A stretch of DNA of 64,000 nucleotides from Hyphomicrobiales bacterium (GTDB lineage Bacteria; Pseudomonadota; Alphaproteobacteria; Rhizobiales; Kaistiaceae). The position numbers were made by a program, and so were the translations under genes. The notes beneath the pieces are model-generated. The model was given only the letters and a program-made list of their open reading frames with translations. It did not search any database and had not been told where the DNA came from. Below are positions 35,824 through 47,541 of the stretch, in pieces; positions within the stretch are counted from its first letter, which is position 1, and every line of letters begins with the position of its first letter. The stretch spans positions 781,594 to 845,593 of the forward strand of contig JAFKKF010000006.1 of the NCBI GenBank assembly GCA_017305635.1. Reading direction: 5' to 3'.

Positions 35824-37467
35824 TCACCAAGCCATCGTGCGGCCGCCCAACGCAGCGGCGAGTTTGGCGTCCTGCTCGTAGATGTCGGCACGGAAGTTGG
35901 CGACGCCGTGGTCCGTCCAGGCGGTGAAGTAGGTGATGTGGATCGGGAGCGGCTTCGCGAGGTTCGCCACCGTGCGGTCGCCGGTCGCGATGGTCGCGTT
36001 GATGCGGGCGCGGTCCCAGCCGGGCGTGCCGGAAAGGACGTCGACGGCGGCGTCGATCGGCCGCGACAGGCGGATGCAGCCGTGGCTGAAGGCGCGGTCG
36101 GTCTTGACGAAGAGCGTACGCGCCGGCGTGTCGTGCAGGTACACGTCGAACTGGTTGGGGAACATTATCTTCAGGCGGCCGAGCGCGTTCTTCGGCCCTG
36201 GACGCTGACGCAGCTGGAAGGGGAAGTTGCCCGGTCCGTAGCGGCTCCAGTCGATGGCATTGACCGGCCAGACCTTGGCGCCCTGCACCACCTCGAAGCC
36301 GTCCGCCGCGAGCCCGGCCGGGCTCTGCCGCAGCTTCGGCAGGTATTCCTTCACCGCGATCGTGCCGGGCACGTTCCAGTACGGGTTGATCTCGACATAC
36401 TTGACCATGTCGCTGAAGACCGGCGTGCGGCTGTAGGGCTTGCCGACGACGACGGCCATGACGTCCTTCAGCTGGTTCTGCCGGTATTCCTTCAGCTCGA
36501 ACCCGGCGATGTTGACCATCAGCCGGTCGGCGCCGAGATTGTTGGGCAGCCAGCGGATGCGCTCCATGGCGAGGATGAGGTCCTCGATGCGGTCGCCGAC
36601 CGGGACGTTGAGCGCCACCGTCGTCGCCTTGCCGACATTGCCGTCGGCGTCGAGGCCGTGGCGTTCCTGGAAATTCGCCACCGCATCGGCGAGGCCGCGG
36701 TCGAAATAGGTCGCGCCCTGCGCGGACGGACGCGGATCGGCGCCGTCGGTATAGGCCAGGCGGGCGCGGATGGCGGGCACGCGCGGATCGCTCATGCCCG
36801 GCTTCAGCGTCTCGCCGAGGGGCACCTTCGGCCAGCCGCCGGCGCGCTCGAAGGCCCGGTATTGGGCGAGCGTCTGGCGAAGCCCCTCATAGTCGAGGTT
36901 CTGCGGCTGCCAGGCGCGGAAGAATTTCCCGAGGTCGGGCTGCCTGGCGAGGCCGGTCAGCGCGGCGAGCGAGTCGATGCTCTTGTCCTGCTGGTAGAAG
37001 CTCGGATCGACCTTGCGCGGCAGGAAGCGGCCGACCTGCACGTCGGAAGCGTATTCGAGGAAGGAGGCGGAGAAATAGAGCTCGATCACCGCCTTGGAGC
37101 GGGTATCGGTATTGCCGGAGACGGCGGCGAGGCGTTCGAGCTGGGCGATCGGGTAGGCCGAGGGATCGAGGCCGTCGTCGGCGGCGTCCTTCAGGCGCTG
37201 GATGAAGGCGCCCATGCGCGGCCGCTCGAGCCAGAGGAGGCCGTTCTCCGGCTTCGCGTAATAGGCGCGGATCGCCGGCCCGCGCTGGCGCACCGGCAGC
37301 GGCAGGCTCGGTTCCTTGTCGATCATGTCGCTGATCGAGACGGCGATCTGCGCCGCCTCGCGGGCGGTGAGGGCGGCTTCGGCCGGCGCGGCGGCCATGC
37401 AGCCGAGCGCGGCGGCAATGGCGAGGGCGGCGAGGGGGCGGCGAATGGCGGTCATGGCGTCGATCAT
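35824..37467 (-). CDS. L,D-transpeptidase (YcbB/LdtD-like) with peptidoglycan-binding domain
   Basis: This 547-residue exported protein has an N-terminal signal (RRPLAALAIAAALGCMAAAPAEA), a scaffold domain, a peptidoglycan-binding segment (DAVANFQERHGLDADGNVGKATTVALN) and a YkuD catalytic domain with HGCIRLSRP, whose Cys forms 3-3 crosslinks in the cell wall. Size and order match YcbB-type enzymes. No strong ribosome site distinguishes the starts at 37470 (GTG), 37467 and 37455 (ATG). The 37467 start leaves a normal signal peptide. It lies 11 bases after a binding-protein gene on the same strand. Confidence 0.9.
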   Translation of the reverse strand: MIDAMTAIRRPLAALAIAAALGCMAAAPAEAALTAREAAQIAVSISDMIDKEPSLPLPVRQRGPAIRAYYAKPENGLLWLERPRMGAFIQRLKDAADDGLDPSAYPIAQLERLAAVSGNTDTRSKAVIELYFSASFLEYASDVQVGRFLPRKVDPSFYQQDKSIDSLAALTGLARQPDLGKFFRAWQPQNLDYEGLRQTLAQYRAFERAGGWPKVPLGETLKPGMSDPRVPAIRARLAYTDGADPRPSAQGATYFDRGLADAVANFQERHGLDADGNVGKATTVALNVPVGDRIEDLILAMERIRWLPNNLGADRLMVNIAGFELKEYRQNQLKDVMAVVVGKPYSRTPVFSDMVKYVEINPYWNVPGTIAVKEYLPKLRQSPAGLAADGFEVVQGAKVWPVNAIDWSRYGPGNFPFQLRQRPGPKNALGRLKIMFPNQFDVYLHDTPARTLFVKTDRAFSHGCIRLSRPIDAAVDVLSGTPGWDRARINATIATGDRTVANLAKPLPIHITYFTAWTDHGVANFRADIYEQDAKLAAALGGRTMAW

Positions 37468-37478
37468 CACGGGGCGAC

Positions 37479-38465
37479 TCACTGCATCGGCGGCGCGTAA
37501 AGGATGCCGCCATTGGTCCATAGCGCATTGATGCCGCGCTTCAGTCCCAACGGGCTCGTCTCGCCGAGGTTGCGCTCGAAGATCTCGCCGTAATTGCCGA
37601 CCTTGCCGATTGCCGAGGCGAGCCAGTCGTCGGAGAGGTGGAGCGGCGCCACCGCCGGCTTGCCGAGGGCGAGGGCCGGCGCGGGATCGGCGGCGACGGA
37701 CGCCGACGTGACGCCGGCTTCCTCGGCGTCGATGAGCCCGAAGAGCGTCCAGCGGACGATCTCCGTCCAGGCCGGATCGTCCTGTCGGGTCACCGGACCG
37801 AGCGGCTCCTTGGAGATCACTTCGGGGAGGATGACGTGGTCCTCCGGCGGGTCGAGGAGCGACCGCTCGCCGGCGAGCGCCGAGCGGTCGGCGGTGAAGG
37901 CGTCGCACTTTTCCTCGGCATAGGCCTTGCGGGCCTCGGGCCGGGTGGCGAAGCGCTCGAAGGTCACCGCGATCTTCTTGGCGGCGAACCAGGCGGCGGC
38001 ATTGTCCTCGGTGGTCGTGCCGGTGATCACGCAGATGCGGGCGCCCTGCAGCTCCAGCGCGCTGTTCACGCCGTAGCTGGTCCGGGTCAGGAAGCCCTGC
38101 CCGTCATGGAAGGAGATGCCGGCGAACTCGATGCCGAGGCCGACGTCGCGCGACAGCGTCCAGGTCGAGTTGCGCGAGAGCACGTCGATCTTGCCGTCGG
38201 TGAGCGCCTTGAAGCGCGCCTCGGTGGAGAGCGGCACGTAGTCGACCTTGTCGGGATCGCCGAGCGTGGCGGCGGCGAGCGCGCGGCAGAAGTCGACGTC
38301 GAAGCCGTGCCAGGCGCCCTTCTGGTCCCTGTCGCTGAAGCCGGGCAGGCCCTCGCTTACGCCGCAGACGAGCTTTCCCCGTGCCTTGACGTCGTCGAGC
38401 GTCGTGGCGGAAGCCGCGGCGGGCAGGAGTGCCAGGGCGGCGGCGAGGAGGACGATGCGGCGCAT
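37479..38465 (-). CDS. Amino-acid ABC transporter binding protein, AapJ-like, without transporter genes
   Basis: This 328-residue periplasmic protein has a signal (MRRIVLLAAALALLPAAASA) and the general L-amino-acid binding pattern TLDDVKARGKLVCGVSEGLPGFSDRDQKGAWHGFDVDFCRALAAA. The later blocks VDVLSRNSTWTLSRD and NYGEIFERNLGETSPLGLKRGINALWTNGG follow. These resemble AapJ. The cognate permease and ATPase genes (aapQMP) are not beside it. It precedes the L,D-transpeptidase gene on the same strand and follows the OpuC-type transporter genes only across an 80-base gap on the same strand. It may be a spare binding protein or a signalling input. Confidence 0.85.
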   Translation of the reverse strand: MRRIVLLAAALALLPAAASATTLDDVKARGKLVCGVSEGLPGFSDRDQKGAWHGFDVDFCRALAAATLGDPDKVDYVPLSTEARFKALTDGKIDVLSRNSTWTLSRDVGLGIEFAGISFHDGQGFLTRTSYGVNSALELQGARICVITGTTTEDNAAAWFAAKKIAVTFERFATRPEARKAYAEEKCDAFTADRSALAGERSLLDPPEDHVILPEVISKEPLGPVTRQDDPAWTEIVRWTLFGLIDAEEAGVTSASVAADPAPALALGKPAVAPLHLSDDWLASAIGKVGNYGEIFERNLGETSPLGLKRGINALWTNGGILYAPPMQ

Positions 38466-38545
38466 GGGCGCTCTCCCGATTGAGGCAAATCACCTCGGTC
38501 GCCGCGATTCTAACCCGATCGCAGCGGCGAGGTCACCCCGCCGGC

Positions 38546-39313
38546 TCAACCCCGGTGGCGGCGGAGCACGAGGTCGAGCCAGGCAAAGGCCTGGTCGACC
38601 GTGACGGCGAGCAGGGCGACGACGATCGCGCCCTGGATCACATAGGCGGTGTTCGAGCCCGACAGGCCCTCGATGATCGGCGAGCCGAGGGTGAGCGCGC
38701 CGACCGTCGAGCCGATGGTCGCCGTTCCGATGTTGATCGCAAGCGTGGTGCGGATGCCGGCGAGGATGATCGGCGCGGCGAGCGGCAGCTCGACGAGCAG
38801 CAGGCGCTCGCCGCGGGTGAACCCCATGCCACGAGCGGCGTCGATGGCGGGCGGCGGCACGGAGCGGAGCCCGGCGACGGTCGAGTCGATCACCGGCAGG
38901 ATGCCGTAGGCAGTGAGCGCGACGATGGTCGGTGCCGCGCCGAAGCCGAGGAGGGGCACGGCGAGCGCCAGCACCGCCACTGGCGGGAAGGTCTGGCCGA
39001 CCGCGGTGATGGTGTCGACGATGCCGGCGAAGGCCGCTCCCGACGGCCGCGTCACGGCGATGGCGACGGCCATCCCGGCGGCGATGACGATGGCGCCCGA
39101 CAGCGCGACCAGGCCGAGATGGGAAAGCGTCAGGGTAAGGAAGCTGGCGCGCGAATAGACCGGCTGCTGCAGGCCGGGGAAGAGCCAGTGGAAGAAAGGC
39201 TCGGTCGCCGGCATGAGGAGGACGAGGGCGATGAGCGCCGCGAGGAGCAGGATGACGCGGATGCCCGCCCGCGCCATGCGGCTCATGCCGGGTGCCAGCG
39301 CCAGTGCCGTCAT
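38546..39313 (-). CDS. Osmoprotectant-type ABC transporter permease (OpuC/YehW-like)
   Basis: This 255-residue permease has about six helices and the binding-protein-dependent transport EAA-like loop DAARGMGFTRGERLLLVELPLAAPIILAGIRTT. The family pattern of OpuCB/OpuCD and YehW proteins is clear (TVAGLRSVPPPAIDAARGMG). It is the last gene of a three-gene set with overlapping starts and stops (ATGA with the ATPase gene). It probably imports glycine betaine, choline or a similar compound. No binding-protein gene of the OpuCC/YehZ type is adjacent. Confidence 0.88.
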   Translation of the reverse strand: MTALALAPGMSRMARAGIRVILLLAALIALVLLMPATEPFFHWLFPGLQQPVYSRASFLTLTLSHLGLVALSGAIVIAAGMAVAIAVTRPSGAAFAGIVDTITAVGQTFPPVAVLALAVPLLGFGAAPTIVALTAYGILPVIDSTVAGLRSVPPPAIDAARGMGFTRGERLLLVELPLAAPIILAGIRTTLAINIGTATIGSTVGALTLGSPIIEGLSGSNTAYVIQGAIVVALLAVTVDQAFAWLDLVLRRHRG

Positions 39314-40239
39314 CTCCCGCCCCGCACGATGTCGGCGAGACGGATGACGCGCGGCGGGCCGTCGCCGGTGACGGCAAGTGCCTCGACATGCTCGGCGAGC
39401 ATGCGGGCGAGGGCGGCCTCGAGCGTTGCTTCGGCGGCGATGGCGCTCGCCGGCACGAGGCCCTCCGCGGCGACGGCGCGATCGGCGACGCGGGTGACGT
39501 CGAGAAGCCGGATGCTTGCCATGTCGCCGCCGAAGAGTGCCGCGACGAAGGGTGTCGCCGGCGCCGCCAGCACTTCCGCCGGCGGCGCGTATTGCACCAG
39601 CCTTCCGCCGTCCATGACGGCGATGCGGGTGCCGAGCTTCACCGCCTCGTCGACGTCGTGGGTGACGAGCAGGATGGTCTTGCCGGTCGCCTTGTGGATG
39701 CGCGCCACCTGATCCTGGAGCGCGGCGCGGGTCACCGCGTCGAGGGCGCCGAAGGGTTCGTCCATGAGGAGCGCATGCGGATCGGCGGCGAGCGCACGGG
39801 CGACGCCGACGCGCTGCTGCTGGCCGCCGGAGAGCTCGGCCGGATAGCGGTCGCGATATTCGGCCGGCGGCAGGTCGACCATGGCGAGGAGCTCGTCGAC
39901 GCGGGCGGCGATGCGTGGGCGCGGCCAGCCGAGGAGCTTCGGCACGGTGGCGACGTTCCGCGCCACGGTCCAGTGCGGGAAGAGGCCGGTCGACTGGATG
40001 ACGTAGCCGAACCGGCGGCGGAGCGCGACCGGATCGACCTTCGCCACGTCGTCGTCGTCGAAGAGGATGCGCCCACCATCGCACCGCACCAGCGCATTGG
40101 TCATCCTCAGAAGGGTCGACTTGCCGGCGCCGGACGGGCCGACGAGGGTGACGAAGGCGCCGCTCTCCACGACCATCGAAACGTCGTCGATGACGGCGGT
40201 GCCGTTGTAGCGCTTGGTGACGTTCTCGAAGCGGATCAC
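39310..40239 (-). CDS. Osmoprotectant-type ABC transporter ATP-binding protein (OpuCA/YehX-like)
   Basis: This 309-residue ATPase has Walker A GPSGAGKST, the Q-loop YVIQSTGLFPHWTV, the signature LSGGQQQR, Walker B LLMDEPFGALD and the switch His in LVTHDVDE. The C-terminal 70 residues (DMASIRLLDVTRVAD to VIRLADIVRGG) look like a single shortened CBS-like domain, as in OpuCA and ProV, where CBS domains sense ionic strength. The GTG start overlaps the upstream permease stop (GTGA). Confidence 0.9.
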   Translation of the reverse strand: MIRFENVTKRYNGTAVIDDVSMVVESGAFVTLVGPSGAGKSTLLRMTNALVRCDGGRILFDDDDVAKVDPVALRRRFGYVIQSTGLFPHWTVARNVATVPKLLGWPRPRIAARVDELLAMVDLPPAEYRDRYPAELSGGQQQRVGVARALAADPHALLMDEPFGALDAVTRAALQDQVARIHKATGKTILLVTHDVDEAVKLGTRIAVMDGGRLVQYAPPAEVLAAPATPFVAALFGGDMASIRLLDVTRVADRAVAAEGLVPASAIAAEATLEAALARMLAEHVEALAVTGDGPPRVIRLADIVRGGR

Positions 40240-41423
40240 CGGTGCATCCGTCGGGTGGCGAGGAGGGAAAGGGCGCTGAGGAGCGCGTCGGCGGCAAGCG
40301 CCAGCGCGATGGTCGAGAGCGCGCCGAGGAGGACGAGGTCGATCGCCGTCTGGCCGAGCCCGAGGAAGACGAAGCTGCCGAGGCCGCCGGCCCCGATCAG
40401 GGCGGCGACCACCCCCATGCCGATCGTCTGGATGGTGACGATGCGCAAGCCCGCGAGGAGCGATGGGAGCGCGAGGGGCAGCGATACGCTCGTCACCACC
40501 TGGCGTGGCGTCAGTCCCATGCCGCGGGCGGCATCGGTCACCGATGCGGGAACCGAGAGGAGCCCGGCCTGGGTGTTCCGCGCGATGGGCAGGAGCCCGT
40601 AGAGGACGAGGGCGATCACGGCGGGAGCGAAGCCGATGCCGCCGATCCCGATCGTGCGCAGCGCCGGCAGCGCATTGGAGAGCGCGGTGAGCGGGCCGAT
40701 GAGGAGCCCGAAGAGCGCGATCGAGGGAATGGTCTGGATGATGTTGAGCATGGCGAAGACCGGCCCGGCGGCGCGCGCGCGAAGCGCCGTCCAGATGCCG
40801 AGGGGCAGGCCGATGGCGAGCGAGACGGCCAGCGACACCACGACGAGGAGCAGATGCGTCGACACGGCAGCGGCGAACTGGTCGCGCCGATTGGCCCATT
40901 CGCGGATGATCGAGAGATCATCGAACCATCCGCGCGAGGCGAGGAGGGCGAGGATCGCGACGATGGCTGCGGCATAGAGGATGCGGCCGAGCTGGCCCAC
41001 GCCGAGGCGGCGGAGCGCCTCGACCATCGCGAGGGCAGAGGTGGCGAAGAGAATCCAGAAGGCGGCGCCGAGGGAAACCCGGGTGGCGGGACTCGCGGCT
41101 TCCGCGGTCAGGCGCGTGGCGGCATCCCCGGCCGAGGCGAAGGCGGCGAGCAGGACGACGGTCGCCCCGGCAAGGACGAGGAGGTCCGACCGGCGTGCAG
41201 CCAGTACCGCACCCGCAACCACGAGCAGGAAACCGGCGATCATGACCGTCAGCCAGCCGGGCTGGATGGCCGCGGCAATGCCGTAGGGCTGCGGCGACAG
41301 GATGCGATTGGGCGCGAGGCCGAGGAAGGGAAGCAGGAGGGCGGCGGCGAGACCGGCGAGCGCGAGCAGGGCCGTCACGGGATCGAGTCGGATTGCCGGT
41401 CGCGATCCCGTCATTTCCATCAT
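40236..41423 (-). CDS. Osmoprotectant-type ABC transporter permease with extra N-terminal helices (YehY-like)
   Basis: This 395-residue permease is longer than its partner because about 180 residues with several extra helices precede the transport domain, as in YehY. The core has SVPASVTDAARGMGLTPRQVVTSVSLPLALPSLLAGL, the coupling loop. The start MMEMTGSRPAIRL has three candidate Met codons within four residues. GAAGGG lies upstream. It is the first gene of the operon. The neighbouring gene to the right is divergent (DHDPS family). Confidence 0.88.
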   Translation of the reverse strand: MMEMTGSRPAIRLDPVTALLALAGLAAALLLPFLGLAPNRILSPQPYGIAAAIQPGWLTVMIAGFLLVVAGAVLAARRSDLLVLAGATVVLLAAFASAGDAATRLTAEAASPATRVSLGAAFWILFATSALAMVEALRRLGVGQLGRILYAAAIVAILALLASRGWFDDLSIIREWANRRDQFAAAVSTHLLLVVVSLAVSLAIGLPLGIWTALRARAAGPVFAMLNIIQTIPSIALFGLLIGPLTALSNALPALRTIGIGGIGFAPAVIALVLYGLLPIARNTQAGLLSVPASVTDAARGMGLTPRQVVTSVSLPLALPSLLAGLRIVTIQTIGMGVVAALIGAGGLGSFVFLGLGQTAIDLVLLGALSTIALALAADALLSALSLLATRRMHR

Positions 41424-41550
41424 GCCGGCAATTGCCCTTCACCAGACTCCGTCGCCGCAATCTAGGGCGGTCGGGCGTCCTTGGCATCCCCGGTGTCCGG
41501 CGGTGGCCCGCGCCTTTCCCGTTCTCGCGACTCCCAGCTGACAAAAATCA

Positions 41551-41569
41551 TGCATGCAGACTGTCGACA
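41551..41569. promoter_or_regulatory. Two short palindromes upstream of the DHDPS-family gene
   Basis: TGCATGCA (41551-41558) and TGTCGACA (41562-41569) are perfect 8-base palindromes four bases apart in a locally A/T-rich stretch between the divergent osmoprotectant and DHDPS-family genes. TGTCGACA resembles sites used by some GntR-family regulators. No regulator gene is adjacent. Binding is speculative. Confidence 0.3.
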
Positions 41570-41627
41570 AATATCCGGAAGGCTGCTATAGGTTCGCTTC
41601 GCAAGGACATTCACAGGGAGAAGGACC

Positions 41628-42563
41628 ATGGCAGCCGATCCGCGGAAGACCTGGCAGGGCGTGTTCCCCGCCGTCACCACCCAGTTCCGTTCCGATCTCT
41701 CGGTCGACCTCGAGGCGACCGGGCGGACGATCGCGGGCCTCCTCCGCGACGGCGTCTCGGGCCTCATCATGTGCGGCACGGTCGGCGAGAACACCGCGCT
41801 CTCGCGGAACGAGAAGGTCGCGCTCCTCGAAGTGGCGCGCGACGTGGTCAAGGGGCGCGCGCCGATCCTCTCTGGCGTCGCCGAATACAATTTCATGCTC
41901 GGCGCCGAATATGCGCGCGAGGCGGAGCGCGTCGGAATCGACGGCCTGATGGTCATGCCGGCGATGGTCTATGCGGCCAAGCCCCGCGAGACGATCGAGC
42001 ATTTCCGCAGGATCGGCGCGGCGAGCGACCTGCCGATCATGATCTACAACAACCCACCCGCCTATCGCACCGACGTGACGCCGGAAATGCTGATCGGCCT
42101 GCAGGACGTCGACACCATCGTCGCCTTCAAGGAATCCTCCGGCGACACGCGCCGCCTCATCGACGTGCGCAATGCCACCGGCGACCGCTTCATTCCCTTC
42201 TGCGGCCTCGACGACGTGGTGGTCGAGTGCCTGGTCATCGGCGCTGTCGGCTGGGTCTCCGGCCTCTCCAACGTCTTCCCGCAGGAAGGCGAGACGCTCT
42301 TCCGCCTCGTCAAGGCGGGACGCATGGAGGAGGCGATGAAGATCTACGACTGGTTCATGCCGCTCCTCCACCTCGACGCGCGCCACGACCTCGTCCAGGC
42401 GATCAAGCTCTGCGAGAAGATCATGGGCCGCGGCACCGACCTGACGCGCCCGCCGCGCCTTGCCCTCGATGCCGCCGAAACCTCGGCCATCCACGCCATC
42501 ATGGACAAGGCGCTCGCCGCGCGCCCGAACCTTCCCGATGTCGGCCTCAAGGCGGTGGCCTAG
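41628..42563 (+). CDS. Dihydrodipicolinate synthase family aldolase/dehydratase
   Basis: This 311-residue class I lyase of the DHDPS/N-acetylneuraminate lyase family has GVSGLIMCGTVGENTALSRNEK, the Tyr in LPIMIYNNPPAYRTD and the Schiff-base Lys in VAFKESSGD. The first motif departs from the GTTGE of true lysine-pathway DHDPS, and the gene is not near lysine genes. It is more likely a catabolic family member acting on a 2-oxo acid from sugar acids or hydroxyproline. The substrate is unknown. AGGGAGAAGG precedes the ATG. Confidence 0.85.
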   Translation: MAADPRKTWQGVFPAVTTQFRSDLSVDLEATGRTIAGLLRDGVSGLIMCGTVGENTALSRNEKVALLEVARDVVKGRAPILSGVAEYNFMLGAEYAREAERVGIDGLMVMPAMVYAAKPRETIEHFRRIGAASDLPIMIYNNPPAYRTDVTPEMLIGLQDVDTIVAFKESSGDTRRLIDVRNATGDRFIPFCGLDDVVVECLVIGAVGWVSGLSNVFPQEGETLFRLVKAGRMEEAMKIYDWFMPLLHLDARHDLVQAIKLCEKIMGRGTDLTRPPRLALDAAETSAIHAIMDKALAARPNLPDVGLKAVA

Positions 42564-42577
42564 TTCCCGCCATCGAC

Positions 42578-42610
42578 ATGGCCGGCCTCGTGCCGGCCAT
42601 CCACGTCTTC
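42578..42610 (+). repeat. ATGGCCGGC palindrome, repeat-derived terminator-like element
   Basis: ATGGCCGGC (42578-42586) pairs with GCCGGCCAT (42592-42600) around CTCGT and is followed by CCACGTCTTC. It resembles the element at 35769-35800 in stem, loop length and 3' flank. It lies 14 bases after the DHDPS-family stop and could end that transcript. The rest of the gap up to glgP (42611-42847) holds only a 28-codon frame without support. Confidence 0.55.
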
Positions 42611-42847
42611 CTTGTTTCAGCAGTAGCGAGCCGTCGGACATCGCCACGCGCGACGATGATGGAGAGGGTTGGCTTTCAAATCCTTCGTTCGAGCTGCCCC
42701 TTTTCTTGCCCGCGCTGCCGGGTCAGCTCGCTAACCCTCTGACATCAAAAACAAATCGTCGCCCACAGTTTCCGCAGGGCCCGTTCTGGCCTTGACGGGG
42801 TCGTCAGACTACAAAAGCGTCTGGACCAGTGTCCTCCCGCGGGCCCC

Positions 42848-45313
<2,466 letters not shown>

Positions 45314-45321
45314 TCGGGTGC

Positions 45322-47526
45322 ATGAGCACCCGCGTTTCCCCGGCCAGCTGGCGTCTTTCCGATCCGGAAGCAGCGGCCCTGGTCGCCGGAACCTACGGCG
45401 ATCCCTTTTCCCTGCTCGGCATCCAGCAGGCGGGCGACGCCTTCGTCGCACGCGCCTTCCTGCCCGGCGCCGAGCGGGTCGAGGCGGCAACCCTCGACGG
45501 CAAGCCCCTTGGCCTGCTCGAGAAGCGCGGCGATGCCGGTCTCTTCGAGGGGCTGATCGACACCAGGCAGCGCTGCCTCATCCGATTCGACGCCTCGAAC
45601 GCGGGCGGTTCGTGGAGCGTCGTCGATCCCTACAGCTTCGGCCCGGTCCTCGGGCCGATGGACGACTTCTACTCCGCCGAGGGCACGCATCTCCGACTCT
45701 TCGATCGCCTCGGCGCGCATGAGATGGTCCACGGCAACGTGCCGGGCGTCGCCTTCGCCGTCTGGGCGCCGAGCGCGCAGCGGGTCTCCGTGGTCGGCGA
45801 CTTCAACGGCTGGGACGGCCGCCGTCACGTCATGCGTCACCGCCTCGGGTCGGGCATGTGGGAGATCTTCATCCCCGAGCTGCCGCCGGGCACGATCTAC
45901 AAGTTCGAGATCGTCGGCGTCGACGGTCAACTGGTGCCGCTCAAGGCCGACCCCTATGCCTTCGCCTCGGAGCTGCGCCCGAAGACCGCATCGCGCGTCG
46001 CCGACCCGGCGCCCTTCACCTGGAGCGACGGCGACTACCTGAAGGCCCGGGCGGCCCGCGACGCCCGCCGCGCGCCCATCTCGATCTACGAGGTGCATCT
46101 CGGCTCGTGGCGGCGCGGCCCCGACAACCGCTTCCTCACCTATGACGAACTCGCCGACCAGCTCGTCCCCTATGCCGCCGACCTCGGTTTCACGCACCTG
46201 GAGTTCCTCCCGATCACCGAGCATCCGCTCGACATGTCGTGGGGGTACCAGCCGACCGGCCTCTTCGCGCCGACGGCGCGTTTCGGCGATCCGGCCGGCT
46301 TCGCGCGCTTCGTCGACCGGGCGCACAATGCCGGCCTCGGCGTCATCCTCGACTGGGTGCCGGCGCATTTCCCGGTCGATCCGCACGGCCTCGGCCATTT
46401 CGACGGCACTGCGCTCTACGAGCACGCCGATCCGCGCCGCGGCTTCCATCCCGACTGGAACACGGCGATCTACAATTTCGGGCGCAAGGAAGTCGCCGCC
46501 TTCCTCATCAACAGTGCGCTCTTCTGGCTGGAGCGCTACCATCTCGACGGCATCCGCGTCGATGCGGTCGCCTCCATGCTCTACCTCGACTATTCGCGGA
46601 AGGCGGGCGAATGGATCCCGAACGAGGCCGGCGGCAACGAGAACCTCGAGGCGATCGCGTTTCTCCGCCGCATGAACGCCGCCGCCTACGGCAAGAATGC
46701 CGGCATCATCACCATCGCCGAGGAATCGACCGCCTGGCCGGGCGTGTCGCAGCCGGTCGATGCCGGCGGCCTCGGCTTCGGCTTCAAATGGAACATGGGC
46801 TTCATGCACGACACGCTCCGCTATCTCGGGCGTGAGGCGGTCCACCGCAAGTTCCACCACGACGACATCACCTTCGGTCTCCTCTATGCCTTTGCCGAGA
46901 ATTTCGTCCTGCCGCTGTCCCATGACGAGGTCGTCCACGGCAAAGGCTCGCTGCTCCGCAAGATGGCGGGCGACGACTGGCAGAAGTTCGCGTCGCTCCG
47001 CGCCTATTACGGCTTCATGTGGGGCTATCCCGGCAAGAAGCTCATCTTCATGGGCGACGAGTTCGCGCCCTGGGATGAGTGGAACGCCGATCGCGGGCTC
47101 GACTGGCAGCTCCTCTCCGGCGAGCCCCATGCCGGCATGCAGCGGGTGATCCGCGACCTCAACGCCGCCTACAAGTCGCTGCCCGCCCTGCACGGACGCG
47201 ACTGCGAGGGTGAAGGCTTCGAGTGGCTGATCACCGATGATCGCGAGAACTCGGTCTTCGCCTGGACGCGGAAGGCCGGCGACGCGCCTCCGGTCGTGGT
47301 GGTCACCAATTTCACGCCCGTGCCGCGCGACGGCTACGTGCTGCCGCTGCCCCGCGCCGGCCGTTGGTGCGAGATCGTCAATACCGACGCCACCCATTAC
47401 TGGGGCAGCGGTCGCGGCAATTTCGGCGGCATCGACGCCGAGTCGGTCGCATGGCGTGGCCATCCGGCGCGTGCCGCCATAAGCCTGCCGCCGCTCGCGA
47501 CGCTCATCTTCGCGGCGGAGGAATAG
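45322..47526 (+). CDS. glgB: 1,4-alpha-glucan branching enzyme
   Basis: This 734-residue enzyme makes the alpha-1,6 branches of glycogen. It has an N-terminal domain, a CBM48 module (VPGVAFAVWAPSAQRVSVVGDFNGWDGR, about residues 139-166), a GH13 barrel and a C-terminal beta domain. Catalytic parts are DGIRVDAVASMLYLDYSR (nucleophile Asp), ITIAEEST (acid Glu) and LPLSHDEVVHGKGS (His-Asp). The length fits E. coli GlgB (728). It sits between glgP and glgC in one operon. Confidence 0.96.
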   Translation: MSTRVSPASWRLSDPEAAALVAGTYGDPFSLLGIQQAGDAFVARAFLPGAERVEAATLDGKPLGLLEKRGDAGLFEGLIDTRQRCLIRFDASNAGGSWSVVDPYSFGPVLGPMDDFYSAEGTHLRLFDRLGAHEMVHGNVPGVAFAVWAPSAQRVSVVGDFNGWDGRRHVMRHRLGSGMWEIFIPELPPGTIYKFEIVGVDGQLVPLKADPYAFASELRPKTASRVADPAPFTWSDGDYLKARAARDARRAPISIYEVHLGSWRRGPDNRFLTYDELADQLVPYAADLGFTHLEFLPITEHPLDMSWGYQPTGLFAPTARFGDPAGFARFVDRAHNAGLGVILDWVPAHFPVDPHGLGHFDGTALYEHADPRRGFHPDWNTAIYNFGRKEVAAFLINSALFWLERYHLDGIRVDAVASMLYLDYSRKAGEWIPNEAGGNENLEAIAFLRRMNAAAYGKNAGIITIAEESTAWPGVSQPVDAGGLGFGFKWNMGFMHDTLRYLGREAVHRKFHHDDITFGLLYAFAENFVLPLSHDEVVHGKGSLLRKMAGDDWQKFASLRAYYGFMWGYPGKKLIFMGDEFAPWDEWNADRGLDWQLLSGEPHAGMQRVIRDLNAAYKSLPALHGRDCEGEGFEWLITDDRENSVFAWTRKAGDAPPVVVVTNFTPVPRDGYVLPLPRAGRWCEIVNTDATHYWGSGRGNFGGIDAESVAWRGHPARAAISLPPLATLIFAAEE

Positions 47527-47541
47527 AAGGGGAGGGGAGGA

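Noticed and set aside
42781..42847. A TTGACG promoter before glgP
   Set aside because: TTGACG at 42792 has no acceptable -10 hexamer at 16-18 bases, so I do not list a promoter for the glycogen operon.
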